DNA of 64,000 bases, taken from contig CM046307.1 in assembly GCA_025267735.1 (NCBI GenBank), forward strand, positions 434,001-498,000, read 5' to 3'. The stretch comes from Mactra quadrangularis (lineage: Eukaryota > Mollusca > Bivalvia > Venerida > Mactridae). The translations under genes and the position numbers were made by a program. Of this stretch, positions 31,927 through 44,900 are shown in pieces; position 1 is the stretch's first letter, and each line of letters starts with the position of its first letter. The notes below the pieces were generated by a model, which had not been told where the DNA came from, made no database searches, and saw only the letters and a list, made by a program, of their open reading frames with translations.

Positions 31927-34637
31927 CAGTAGGGAATACTTCCCGTTCGGGAAACAAGGGGATTCCCCTTCAGTGCTTCCCGATCGGGCAGCAAATGTCA
32001 AAATGTTTCCCGATCGGGAAGGATTTTGGCCTTTTTTTGACGTACCTTACCAAAAAAGGCCGCTGCATAAAAGTATTTAACCTACAAAAATATGAAAAGC
32101 ACCATCTGATACAGGAAAGATGTATCTAAAATCCTACCGAGTCGTTTTTTTTTAAAATGCCTACAATTAAAATAATCCGAATTTGAAATTCAGAAAAAAA
32201 TATTACTTCAAAGAAAATATTTGTTTCCCGTTCTGGAAACATTGCTTCCCGATCAGGAAGCAAGTTATACTATTTGTAATATAGTTTGTATGTAATGCAA
32301 ATTAAACTTAAGCAATAGAAAATTTTTTATGTAATGGAAATATTGCATTGATTCCAATGCATATGTTAGAAACACTTTTCACAAGTACCATTCATAGTAA
32401 TGTAGCTGTTCCTTAAAGGGAAATGTATAGAAATTTAATCACATTGTTCAATTTTATATGTATAATCATAACATTCCAAAAGATATTCAAATAAGTTTAA
32501 TTATTTTAAAGGTTTGGCTTGTGTGTAAATGTAAAGTATCATTGATTGGGTACCACCCTAGCAGCACATTGTTTATGTCATGTTTCATATTACAGCTGTA
32601 AGTCAACATACTCACTGTTTTTGGAAAGGCTAAATCCCTGAATTTAGCAGTTCACTAGTTACTAAGCGCATACTTGGTCAGTTACTGACAGCTGCTCTAC
32701 ATGATTTAAAATCAGTGGTGAGAGGAAGAATAGTCGTAGAAATTATTTCATGACCAAGCCCCACGTCCCCTTAATCAGTAGATTAGTATGGTACCAACTA
32801 ATCTAGACCAGCGGTATACTTAACGATTTATACAAATATATTAAACTGATTATGAAACTTATCATTAAACACTAACATAAAATTGCAAATGTGGTTTATT
32901 TCATTTGTTACTATTCCTAATGATTATACATGTACATAGTAAAACCTGATTATTAGGGAGAAAGCAATAACAGCGGGGCCATAGGTATATCTTATGCTAT
33001 AAAAATTAAGTTTGAGCAGTATTGTTAAACTATTTTTACAAGTTGACTAAGTGAAGAAATAGTTATCATATTTCCATCCTGCTTGCTATGTTAAAATGGG
33101 CATAGGCCAAGTGACTTACATAAATACAGCATATCTAAGGATATGTGTAATGTTTTCAATTTTCAAGGAAAATTATGTGAATGCTTAAAGCACAGTCACA
33201 TCATCATTTCTATCATTATTTCACAAGAAATAGAGTACATGAGGTGTGTCCAATAACCTTTTACAGTATTTAATCCCATTTAAAGCATTTATTTGTTCTC
33301 AATTAATAAATGCTCGTTGAATTTTTTACATATTCTTTAAAAAACATCATGCAAAACATGTGCTTTTTCAAATATTTACTATGTATTTTTCACAACTCGC
33401 AAACAATATTGAACCCAATATACATTATGTTATATTCTGTTTAAACATTTATGAGAATCTCGATAGTTGGTAAAATTATTTTTCAATTCATGCTATAGAT
33501 TTATCATGCATTGTATTTGAGTTTGGTCAAACTTAGAAAATAGAAATGTTGTTATATGCTGCTTAAGAAATTATTGATTCGTCAATAACCATATCATACT
33601 AAATAGTAAAGAATTATTTTCTTCATTCAACATATTGCAGAGATTTTATTTTTCAATCTTATAAACCTCCTTAATTAACATACAAAACATATACTTGACA
33701 GAGAAAGGCTCAACTATATTACAAAGTAATTTATTCTATGTCATTTTGTTTTCAAATATAGGGGGAAATGTTTTATTTTAAAATAATTATACAATGTACA
33801 ACTATGAACATGTATTTTGTTTGATGTTTGTTTTGGCAAGATACTGCTTAGCTCGTCTGGTTATAATCATGTACATATTTACATGTAGTGTAATGAAAAA
33901 AACATAGTAAGTCCAGCCATCTACAGTTGACTTAAGTTCCAACATTTGACAACCAAGAATACCAGACTTTCTAGCCTTGGCTCATTTTAATTATCAAATG
34001 AAATTATGGTAATGTAACAGATTTGTGAAATTCATCAAATATTGTGGAATTTGAATGTGAGAGTTGATATAACTAAATATATTCACAACTATGTACATAA
34101 ATAAAAGTTTAATTGGACAATTAATTTTTTTATCAGATTATTCTGGTAGAAAATCAGAATGTTTTAAAGTGTATGTGTTTGATCATTTGTTACTATACTG
34201 ACTGGGTTATACAGCCTTAAATTCTTTACAAATAAATAGGGATGTCTTTTGTTAAAATTAGTTTTGCATTACATACAAACTATATTACAAAAAGTATAAC
34301 TTGCTTCCTGATCGGGAAGCAATGTTTCCAGAACGGGAAACAAATTTTTTCTTTGAAGTAATATTTTTTTCTGAATTTCAAATTCGGATTATTTTAATTG
34401 TAGGCATTTTAAAAAAAAACGACTCGGTAGGATTTTAGATACATCTTTCCTGTATCAGATGGTGCTTTTCATATTTTTGTAGGTTAAATACTTTTATGCA
34501 GCGGCCTTTTTTGGTAAGGTACGTCAAAAAAAGGCCAAAATCCTTCCCGATCGGGAAACATTTTGACATTTGCTGCCCGATCGGGAAGCACTGAAGGGGA
34601 ATCCCCTTGTTTCCCGAACGGGAAGTATTCCCTACTG
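31927..34637. mobile_element. 2.7-kb DNA element with ~370-bp inverted repeats, no transposase
   Basis: It starts CAGTAGGGAATACTTCCCG and ends with the complement. Bases about 31927-32301 and 34265-34637 are almost identical in inverse orientation. Each arm holds five palindromes of the type TTCCCG(A/T)TCGGGAA. Comparing the LINE reading frame on both sides (VLY/IPPENS) shows that the insertion duplicated 5 bp (TATAT). The centre is AT-rich, with no long ORF, and carries a SINE. It is a non-autonomous element and a recent one, judging by the match of the arms. Confidence 0.92.
32530..32825 (-). mobile_element. SINE family A inside the DNA element
   Basis: The reverse of the family core is clear: 'ctgtttttggaaaggctaaatccctgaatttagcagtt', then 'cagttactgacagctgctctacat' and 'agaaattatttcatgacca', given here in pieces. 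It shows three levels of nesting: SINE within DNA element within LINE. Confidence 0.85.
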
Positions 34638-35073
34638 TATATAGTACTGCACATAACACGTCGCTTTCAGTTTTCGTAATTTGCTTTGATAGCGTAAACC
34701 AAATAGCAAGCTTACTGTCCGAATTCAAAATTGTTACATATTTCGATATAGATTTATTTATTAAAAGTCCTATCCCGCCCGACTTTCGCGCATTTACCGC
34801 AACTGATCTTCTATTGTTACAGTGTAATTCAAAATTGTCCAATATTAGCGAGTCTATATCATCAAGTTTGGTTTCTTGTAAGCCAATAATACTAAATTGG
34901 TCTAAAAATTGTAAAAAATCCGGACATATAGTCTTGGATTTTAAGCCGCATACATTTAGTGTGAGAAAATTTATATCCCTACTAACAATGTTACTATCAA
35001 GATTTTTTGTATTTGAGGTGCTTGCTGTATTTTCAGTGCATTTAATGCTTGAAAGGCGCCATAGCATATTCAT
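34638..35073 (-). pseudogene. LINE endonuclease, N-terminal half
   Basis: The open frame from 35073 reads 'INFLTLNVCGLKSK' (endonuclease block I), then 'FSIIGLQETKLDD' (catalytic Glu in QETK), and 'SGGIGLLINKSI' before the DNA element interrupts it at 34637. It continues in the same sense at 31926. The open frame runs on into the inverted repeat of the inserted element, so the predicted C terminus (positions below 34637) is not part of the LINE. Confidence 0.9.
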
Positions 35074-35095
35074 CCAGGAGGTAAATAATTAAATG

Positions 35096-37484
35096 CAAAA
35101 AAATGGACTTTGTTCATAAATGTATGATAACTGGCTAATTATTTTTGGCATTAAGTCTAATGTGTATTAATATCAGTTAACATTAATTTATAGTGGGGCA
35201 TATAGTGCGTATATATATTTCTATGTGTATTTATATCGTACTATTATATTGATATAATTATCTATTTGAATGTCAGGTGATGATTGTTTGGTCAATCTGT
35301 TAGAAGAATGAATTTAACATAACAAACATTCTTAGTTCAGTTAATTGCACAACCTTAAGAAGCCTGTAACCCCATGTGTTTTTTTCTAAATTTCAGAAAA
35401 AGGATCCTTTTGAATCCAAGAAAATTATTACTGAAGAAGTTGCCATTAAGTGCCTTACTTTTATTTTATTGTTAATCATTAAACGATGATTAAGACGGTT
35501 ATTCATAGAAATAAGTATATATAATAATTATATATTTTTTGTATTCAACATGTTGGAGGCAATTATCAACTACTCTTTGTAACATATTTGTAACACAATG
35601 TATATAACCAATATTTCAAACTGTTAAATTAGGTTGTTCTTAATAGGTATTTTAGAACTAACAACAATGGATTTGCATGAGACACTTTTTGTTTAATGCC
35701 ACATGACCTTGATTGTAATGCTAGAGACTTAGATATGTGTCACAATATTACTTTTTGTTTATCATAAGTTATGTTTAGCTGAGGTGTTTAATATTTGTTT
35801 TTTTAGTTTGATACGTATTTAGGCATTAGGCTAGCTAAAATAGATAACATTTGAAAAGGGGGAGATACTTAATACAATTGTACATTCGTAATTGTTATAC
35901 CTGTAAATTTACATGAAGATATGATTTTCATTTCCTAAGTATTGGTACAAACTTGAAATAAAACGCACTTACACATAAATAAAGGTAATTTTTGATAGTG
36001 CTGGATATTGTTTGTACGTTTCCTTTTTTATGTTGATGTTTATCAATAAGATAGTATACAAATGTTTCTCTTTTTAACCAGTTATTAAAATATATATTAA
36101 CATACATTAGCTTTGTTATACATATACATTAATTGTTTTTATCCATAGTTAATAAGTATGGTATTGTGTCCATCCAAATTAACATGTGGCAATGATATTT
36201 ATGGATTACAAAGGTGAACATGAAAACTCTTAGACAGAGAATTATGCACAACTTCCCAAAGCATTTGATCTATCACATGTAACATTCAATTAAACATCCC
36301 AACTTATAAACAAGTGACAAATGTTTATGTTGTTGCTTGATAAAGAATCTTTTTTTAGTATGTTCAATCTTGTGGCAAATGCTTTCTTTCGAATATTACA
36401 TATATACCAAGAGAACTGCCTAGACTTCATATAGTTTACTTGAATTTATTGCATTTGAGTTGTGTTGTATTCCAAACAAATACATTTCCATTAAAGATAA
36501 TTATTCGTTATTTCCATGTTGGGTCATATGAACATTTAGCTAAGCAGACAAATAACATGCTAAGGATATATATTTATTCAAATTGATTCTCAGCACTATT
36601 TTAATTCAAGTATATTAGATAAATGCAATCAAACCCAAATTTAAAAGCGCTAAACTTCAGTGCTTTCAGCACTTTGATTTAGATACATGTACATTGATAA
36701 AATTTACCTTGTTTACCTAGAATTTATTTTCGGTGCAGTGATTACATGTACAATGTATGCGAAACGGTGAGATCATTCACATGCGCTAGATATTCTGCAT
36801 CGTACTCAACTGAATGTCAAGCTACTGTTCATCTTTTCACTAATGAAGACTTAGACAGTAATCATTAATAAACGTGTGTATAAATATTTGAGCTAGTACA
36901 GATACATCATACATGTGACACGAATTAAAATGATTTATGAAATTTGTACAGAGGTAAACAACATCAACTTGTTGAATAGTGTCCTCTCTCCTGCTTTTTT
37001 ATTAAGATGTTCAGATATAGGCCCTACTATTCATAGGTATAAGATCGTGTGTTATATGGCTTTAAAGTTGGAGTACTTAGTGTTCAAATTACAGCAGCTA
37101 TACATGTACATTGTATCTTCTTTAAACGTAAATGTCGACTTTAAAACATTCTGGTTTTGGTTTTTTCGTGATTAATACACGTGTATACCCATTAAGTCAG
37201 GACTTTGGTTTTTATCAATATTGTCGACGAAATGTACTAAATATCTATTTGACAATTCAATGCTTAATATTAGCAACTATCATTAAAATGTATTTATTAT
37301 CATTATTTGTCCAGAATACATACGTAGACAACATTCAAAAGTGCCTACCAACAAGCCTCTTGCTCCAGTCCACAGAAACCTTGCAATCATTAGAAAAGCT
37401 TGGACCAGATACATGCAGTGTCACTAACATTGGCTCAACTCGAAGCCGTTCTATATACAATCACACTTATTATTTCTATTAGTC
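35096..37484. other. No gene seen
   Basis: About 2.4 kb of AT-rich sequence with no repeat, exon or RNA that I can support. The frames at 36915-37175 and 37132-37482 lack any recognisable motif. Confidence 0.5.
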
Positions 37485-38040
37485 CCAAACACAACAGTAA
37501 CGCCCAACACAGAAGTAGTGACAAACATAGCAGTAGCAGAGCATAGTGCCAAACATAACCTAAGTGCCAAAATAGTTGCAGAGCCAAACAGCAGTACATG
37601 TAGTGCCAATTACAACAGTTGTGCCACAGAGCAAACATAGCTGTAGTGCCAATTACAACAGTTGTGCCACAGAGCAAACATAGCTGTAGTGCCAATTACA
37701 ACAGTTGTGCCACAGAGCAAACATAGCTGTAGTGCCAATTACAACAGTTGTGCCACTGAGCAAACATAGCTGTAGTGCCAATTACAACAGTTGTGCCACT
37801 GAGCAAACATAGCTGTAGTGCCAATTACAACAGTTGTGCCACTGAGCAAACATAGCTGTAGTGCCAATTACAGCAGTGTTGCCAAACATAGCAGTTGAGT
37901 CAAACAATGCATCAATGCAACCATAGCTGTAGTGCCACATATAGCAGTTGTGCCAAAGACAGTCTCTGTGCCAAACATAGCAGTTGTGTCAAACTATAGT
38001 GCAAAATACAGTACTTGCATCAATCAAAGCAGTTGTCCCA
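37485..38040. repeat. 43-bp minisatellite built from ~21-bp subunits
   Basis: Six tandem copies of a 43-bp unit start at 37601, 37644, 37687, 37730, 37773 and 37816, with only one or two changes among them. The unit is two related halves, 'gtgccaattacaacagtt' and 'gtgccac(a/t)gagcaaacatagctgta'. Degenerate ~21-bp versions ('gtgccaaacatagcagtt') flank the array on both sides. It has no spacers, so it is not a CRISPR array. It makes a spurious Cys/Trp/Leu-rich frame on the minus strand. Confidence 0.95.
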
Positions 38041-38161
38041 TACAAAGTTTTTTCACTTAACTTTTAGTCAGCATTGTTTAGTGCCTAAAATTAATGCAGT
38101 GGGACGTCATTTACTGCACCTATCCTATCAACTGCATTCAGGCTTTTGAAATTCTTTTTTT

Positions 38162-38219
38162 CACAAGTCACTAGCTTAATGATATTATTTTGAGAGTATC
38201 ATTAAGCTTCTGACCTGTG
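38162..38219. repeat. Inverted repeat next to the minisatellite
   Basis: 'agcttaatgata' (38173-38184) and 'tatcattaagct' (38197-38208) pair perfectly. Outside them 'cacaagtca' and 'tgacctgtg' pair with one mismatch, around a 12-base loop. Confidence 0.75.
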
Positions 38220-38744
38220 CTTCTTATGCATTCACAAATAATCATTGTGTCAAGTAAAATATCAGCTGATAGTAGATTTCATATTCAAATTAGGAGAACA
38301 GAGAAGAGAACTAAAAACACTGACAATTAAATTTTTTTTATTCATGAGTTAGAATATGAAATAAATAAACAGTGTACAAATTCACTTCAAACTAAAATTA
38401 ATAATAAGTTAACAAATGAAATAAACCTAAAATAACAATGGGTTAATAGTAAACCAGGATTTGACCTATAAGAGAATGTCTAATACCATCAGTATTTGAC
38501 TTGACATTAAACATACTTCCAGTTGAGATATCTGGATGATAACTTGGTCATGTTATGTCCATATTAGTACTGTTCAATGATATAGAAACTGCCAAAACCC
38601 TTTGAGGGGACTCAAGAGCAAAGTGCACAGTTCAGCTTACATACTGCAAACTATATGTAGATCTACATATGTGAATCTGGTTATCTTGCAAACTTACTTC
38701 TTTATTTTTCATCTGAATCCTTTCAAATTTACCCAACCCCTTAC

Positions 38745-38905
38745 CATTGAAATCACCTTAAGGTAGGTGATCCTTTACACCCAATTACACCAGGGTGGAG
38801 TTCAACAATTGTAGGTAAATTTCTTGCTCAAGCAGTGGGGTTCGAACTCTAGACCTCCCTATCTCCAAGTGCACGTCCTAGCACTGGACCACTGCTCCTA
38901 TGTAA
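38745..38905 (-). mobile_element. SINE family C
   Basis: On the minus strand the head reads 'ggagcagtggtccagtgc' (A box) and 'agagttcgaaccccac' (B box), followed by 'aatttacctacaattgtt' and 'ggtgatttcaat'. A second copy of the same order is at 54116-54290. It lies in the 3' UTR region of the cryptochrome gene. An AATAAA on the minus strand at 38706-38701 is a possible polyadenylation signal just beyond it. Confidence 0.75.
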
Positions 38906-38941
38906 AAAGATTTTCAAATCTATAAGGATTTTTTTTAAAAA

Positions 38942-41900
38942 CTAGAAGAGCACTTTTTGTCCCTTTTCATATCTTGTAGAGCATTCATTCATAGTACTAG
39001 CCATAAAATCTCTTTGATTTAAGAATTCAACTAATTCATCCCTTTTTCTTCCCCTATAACCCTTTAAAACTGCATTATGAGGGTTTTCTCTGGATTCAGG
39101 GTTCCTGGTCTTGTATTTAAATTCTCTTCGTGTTATCACAGGAATAGTGACCCCATTAGGGAGTTTTACGAGATCATTACCAGTGTAAGGATCAATCATA
39201 TTCTCAAATTTCTTTCTTACATCAACAACATCTTTTAATGACTGTTCCCTAGCTGATTCTAAATCTGTTATAATTCTGTGTGGATAGCTGGAACCTGAAA
39301 AGGAGAACATACATGTGTAAATACATATATATGTATGTATACAAATGTATGTATAAATGTTACAAAGTGCTGTCCAGAACAAGCATTACAAAAACATTAT
39401 CAAGGGTGATCATAATGTAAAAAATACTAAAAATAGCATCACATTTACTTAGTTATGCCTAGTTCATATTATGCATATGCACAAAATACAATGTCATCAA
39501 AAATTGAATTTAGGATGAAGTTTTCAGCCTAGTGTAAAGGTAGGTTTGTACTGGTTATAGACAAGCGTCCAGGAAAAGTAGGTTAGGTGGGCTGATAATC
39601 GTAACATAACCTAAATTGTGTTGACATGGCATTAAACTTGCTGTATATATATATGTATGAAAACATTTTCTTTGTTTTAGTAATGGTTTGTTTTAAACTA
39701 CGTTGAAAAACACAATTCTAAGGAAGTTTATTGAATTATATGTACATTATAAGGGAAGTAACTGTGTCACACATATGACTACATGTAACATGCATTTATC
39801 TCCCTTATCAAAATCTAATAGTTTAAACAAGTGATGAACATGACTCTAAATTACTGTAAAGTAGAGTAAAACAAAACATTAGGTTAAGTCAGCTTATTGC
39901 AACATTTAAAGCTTATGCATGTACATCTGAGCAAACCAAGTCAGTAAAAACCAAAGGAATAATTCAGTAACTACACATTGAATGAATGTCTCAACACCAG
40001 TGTTGGCAAAAAATACATTTTGGTTTGTTTGACATAGTAGTAGCACATAGTATAGGTCACATCATGGGGGTCAGTCAATCAACCTACATGTCATTCTTAG
40101 AAAGGCTAAATTTCTGGATTCAACACTTAACCAGTAACTAGCCGTGGTAAGAGGGTATTGGCAAAAACCCAGGTTTAAAGCTTAAAACCCAGCTTGACAG
40201 ACCTGTTTGTGTTTTAAGGAGTTTAAAAAAGATTTAAGGGGTTGTAAGAGGTTTCAAAGATTTTTATAAGCAGTAACACAAATGCACATAATACAAACCT
40301 AATTCAACACCAGCCCTTTTCAGTATAGAAGGTGGACACTTCCATGGTTTATGAATAAATTCCTCAGGCATTCTAGATAGTTCTGGAATCCATTTTCTAA
40401 CATAGTCCCCTTTAGGATCACAAGTCATAGCAGCATCAACTGGATGCATTACAAAGTTCCATTGATCTAAACCACTCATACCACCATTCTGCCACATCAT
40501 AGCATTGATGGCAACATCAGCATCTAGTAGAGTATCCTGAAATATGCACCAACTTTGTCATTATAACTGACTGACCATCAATTCTACTGACTGGTACATG
40601 TCGCAGGTTTAGCGCTAACGGTAGTAACTCACTCTTTTCTTATATTGAGTTACAACTCAAGGGTTGCCTGCAAGACTGTAGTAAGTGCATTGCGTAAAAG
40701 AGTGAGTGACTACAGTCTTGCAGACAACCCTTGAACTGTTTTGCGTTCATCCCACGATGTGTACATTGTATGGGCTGATTTTAATTGTACCTTACTATCT
40801 TTTAAATAGAACTTTAACTCAAAATCTTAAATTAATCGCCAGGGACTTTCATAAGTAATAATGCTGTTCATGGTTCTCTGCTATAAAAGGGTGGTCTCTT
40901 GGCCCATGAAATTTGCAAATTGGAGCATATACTAGTAGTACATCCAAATAAATGTTGACTTGGGTACTTCAACTTTACTAAAGTCTGCTTCCAGTCTGGT
41001 TTGGATTATAGCTCAGGAGAAAGACAAATTACCATAGGCACAAAATATTCACAGTAAATAAGAGACAGACAGTTCATCAAACCATAATTTCAGGGGTTCT
41101 TTAACACTAGACTTCCATCTTTGGTGACAACCATCATTCTAATATAAGAAGCCATGATCATTTGAGCTGGACTGAACCAACTAACTTTTTTTGGTTTGGT
41201 TTAACCCCGTAGCAAAACACTGTATAGATCATAGCATGGCATTCAGTCAACCATTTCCTAGATGCAAACTACGTCAGTCAGTGACTGACAACTTCCCAAC
41301 ATAATTTATAATCAGTTGTCCCATCAAGAAATGGCCAAGAAAATTGATTTCATGACCAAACCCCATGAAGGTATGCTCCACTTCAAAATGGAATCCACAA
41401 CAAATATCGGTCAGTAGACTTGTCTGCTACAGACTGAGCAAGCTTAACCAACTATAAACTAAAAGTGCAAGGTAACAACTAATAGAAGTCATGAAGCTCT
41501 ACTACTCAACCATGGAGGTTGGTAACAAAAAATGACAAAAACATTTGTTACATAAGACTATATTGATAAAACCCGACCCTTATGAAAGTAAGGACCCTAC
41601 TTACCTGAAACCACAGGTAACCTTCGACCCAAGATATATGTAAGTAAGACAAGAGAAATGATGCAACAACATGTCTCATATAATTATTCATCCAACCAGT
41701 CAACCATAACTGTCTCATGGAGGCATCAACCAATGGATAGCCAGTATTTCCTTTTTGCCACGCTTTAAGATGGGCTTTGTTTTGACTCCACCTTTGATGC
41801 TAAAAATGAGAGAAAATATGAGATGTTGAAAACTGAAGAGTAGACATTACATTCCACATGTAAGTATATTTTCTCAGTGTTTGCCATATACCACTAGCCT

Positions 41901-44900
41901 GAAAGCCTGTGTCTCCTGTAAACTGATAAGGCTAGTGAAAACTTCTTATTAAATATAACAAGGCTAGTTGATAATTTGTGGTACTATAATAAAATGATCC
42001 CATTCCTAGCATACATGTACATAAAAATCAACATATTAATTAAACTATGTAACATGAATACGCTTTGATTACAGTAAAATTAATTGCAATAAGCATTATC
42101 AGTTTTTCTCTAAATTTCATTTTATCCCATCAATGTATAATGTATATTATAATTTCTATTATATATTTTTTATATTTCATGACATTGACATGGAAATTAC
42201 AAGTACAGTGAGCAATATAATGATAAAATATAGAACAATATCATTACACATAAAAACAGTTGATAAAAGTGCATGGTTAGTAGGATGGAAACAATTCGAA
42301 CATGACAATTTGACCGACTGATATGATTACGTTGTTTTCGTGAATTAACTTATTTAATTAACTGTTGTTTGAAATTCATATTATCTAAGAATACGATAAT
42401 TTTGATTACGGTGTTATAAATTATTTTTTACATAATATTATCGTTATATATTTCAGTATTATCATGTTTAGTGCAAAATTAAAATTGAAAACACTTGATT
42501 TCATTTGTTATCAGCTAAACTACATTTGATGTCGTCTTTATTATTATGACGTTACGTTTTAAGCGGTCGTTGATAAATATGTCGTTGACGTTGCATTAAT
42601 TCCCTCTTTAAACCGCTATATCTCATAAACTATTTGCAATATCGATGTGAAATAAAGTGCTACATGCAAAATAATTTATGTCCTATAATATTAGGCAAAA
42701 AGCTAAAAATCGATAAAAAATGCCTGAGTGCCCTTTTTTCGTGGCGGCGGTCAAATACAGTTATCTATTGTTGGTATTTACCATTGACAGCATCGTCGGT
42801 TATCCCACGATACAGTACTTCACTATGCTGTGTTATGTACCGTGGGCCATTTGGTTAGGAAATTCTCGTAATCGTGAATAATTAATGAGGCAGTTGCATT
42901 GGTTCTGCAAGAAAACCACTGCGGAAAACTAGCCAATGAAATTACGTTTTATATCTAAGGTTTGGTTTACCATTCAAAATGAGAAACTAAACATGTGTGT
43001 TGGTTTCTATTTTAAGTAATAAAATCCAAGTATGATGTCATTGTTATTTCATTGGAAGAAGATTGGTCTCCCCTACCTCATGCATATTCATGAAACGAGA
43101 TTTTGCCATTCAAATTGCCCACGGTACGTATGGAGTGTAACAGAAGAAAGTATTGTGGTTGCCGACAATGCATTGACAGATGAAGCATACAAACCTTATA
43201 CTGAGGTCTAGTAGGGGAATACGGTAAATCAGGAAATACATGTAACAACCAATATGATAGATCTCTCCACGCCAACTTTCTTAAAAACTTGGGTGATTTC
43301 ATGAACCGACCCTCAGATAAAACAGTTCTAGGACTTATCTGTCCAAAATGAAGATAAGGTGATATACGACATGTGTTTAATTCATCTCCTCTAGAAGATT
43401 CCTTCTCATACTTCCTGACTCCTGAAATTTATTACCGGTAATTTTAATGATTTACAAATACATGTATTTAGACATTGCAAGCTACTTAGGGAGGATAAAT
43501 CAAGTTATACTGGTTTGAAATGACATTTGTATAATGTAATTATGTACATAATAATAGTAATAATAATAACAACATCAATGACAACAACAATGATGACAAT
43601 GATGATGATGATGATAATAATAATGATGATGATCATAATAATGATAATGATTATAGTAATAATAATCATAATATAAGAATGATTTTAAACAACATTTAAA
43701 TAAAAAGTAAATCAATAAAACTGTAAGACAATAATAGCAATTATATCAATATAGTTGAGTTCTACTAAGTAATTACATATAGTAATAGAATACAGCTACT
43801 TACCAGCACTAAAGAATAATTGTAAGGCTTCCCAAGCACCATTCTCAGAGAAATCCCAACTTTCACGTATAACTCTTGCCCAGTCAATCTGTAAGTGTAT
43901 ATGAAGAAACAATGGTGTTATTAGAAATATTAAAACAAAACAAAAACAACTTAAATCTTTAAACAAAACAATAAGGTGTAAGGACTGCTTACCTGATTTC
44001 AAATAGGAATATTAAGACATCCTAGGCTAGAGTAAGTATGTAACACTTCTGATCCTTTGGTACAGTTAGTTCGCACTACCAAGGTATAATGTAAACCTTT
44101 TCAGGTGACCTTTAGATAATACTGCATGCCCACAATGATAGCTTTAGGTCTATGGACATAATGGAAAAATACAAGTGACTTTAAGGACGACAATGTTTCC
44201 AAAAATACACATGTATATCTGCTGAAACGATGTACAAATATGTATATCAACCATGTAATAATCTTGAATTAAAAAAGCATTAAAAACATGACCAATGGTA
44301 GCTGGCACAGTATCAAGCCACTAAAGTCTTAATGTGACTAGTGCCCATGATTAAGCACGACAATGCAGACTTGCTTCGAACATGACTGTACATTAAAGAA
44401 TTCAAGATCTATAAGAGATGTATAAGTTTTACTGACCACAGTGCCATCTTTCCTTCGAGGCAATCTTCCAAGACCTAAATCATCAAAGTGAGATGAGTTT
44501 GGACGATTGACTCCAATAGGTAAACAATCAGGAGGTTCCACTGGGTTTCCAATAGGGTCTGGACATGATTGTCTACAACATTCCATGAAATGTGTAACTG
44601 ATCCCATTCCTCGCATACATAAAGATTCAGTCATTATAGAACCAGGCTCATATAGAAGATATGAATGATATCTCTGACAAGTGACACCTTTCTTCTTCAA
44701 AGCTGAACAAATATTATCATCTCTCTGTTTTAGATATGGTTCATATACATCATTCATTATTAAAGTTCTAGCACCAGTACTTTGAACTATGTCAGATAAA
44801 TCCCTAAGATAATTTGATGAACGTCTAAATACAATAGGATTTCCATATCTCTGAGTTAGATCATGATTCAAAGTTGGAAGTGCCATATGTAGCCAGTACT

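Larger units (their letters stand above)
28370..35095 (-). mobile_element. Nearly full-length LINE (endonuclease + reverse transcriptase), interrupted
   Basis: Read on the minus strand: a short 5' leader, an AP-endonuclease domain from 35073, a reverse-transcriptase domain, a C-terminal cysteine knuckle, then a 3' UTR (28794-28395). An AATAAA near 28393 is followed by a (TTGTA) tail of about four units (28374-28393). A separate DNA element (31927-34637) splits the endonuclease coding part. No ORF1 was seen. Two non-LTR families in this window (here and 3598-4920) end in pentanucleotide tails, but their sequences differ. Clade not assigned. Confidence 0.92.

Noticed and set aside
31869..32129. 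86-codon plus-strand frame and the matching C terminus of the frame at 34435-35073
   Set aside because: The shared part comes from the inverted repeats of the DNA element, read in both arms. It is not a conserved protein.
36915..37482. Two overlapping plus-strand frames (86 and 116 codons)
   Set aside because: No motif, AT-driven residue composition and no splice context.
37435..37695. Cys/Trp/Leu-rich minus-strand frame
   Set aside because: It is a translation of the 43-bp minisatellite, open only because the unit lacks stops in that frame.
37601..37858. CRISPR-like array
   Set aside because: The repeats are contiguous, with no unique spacers, in animal DNA.
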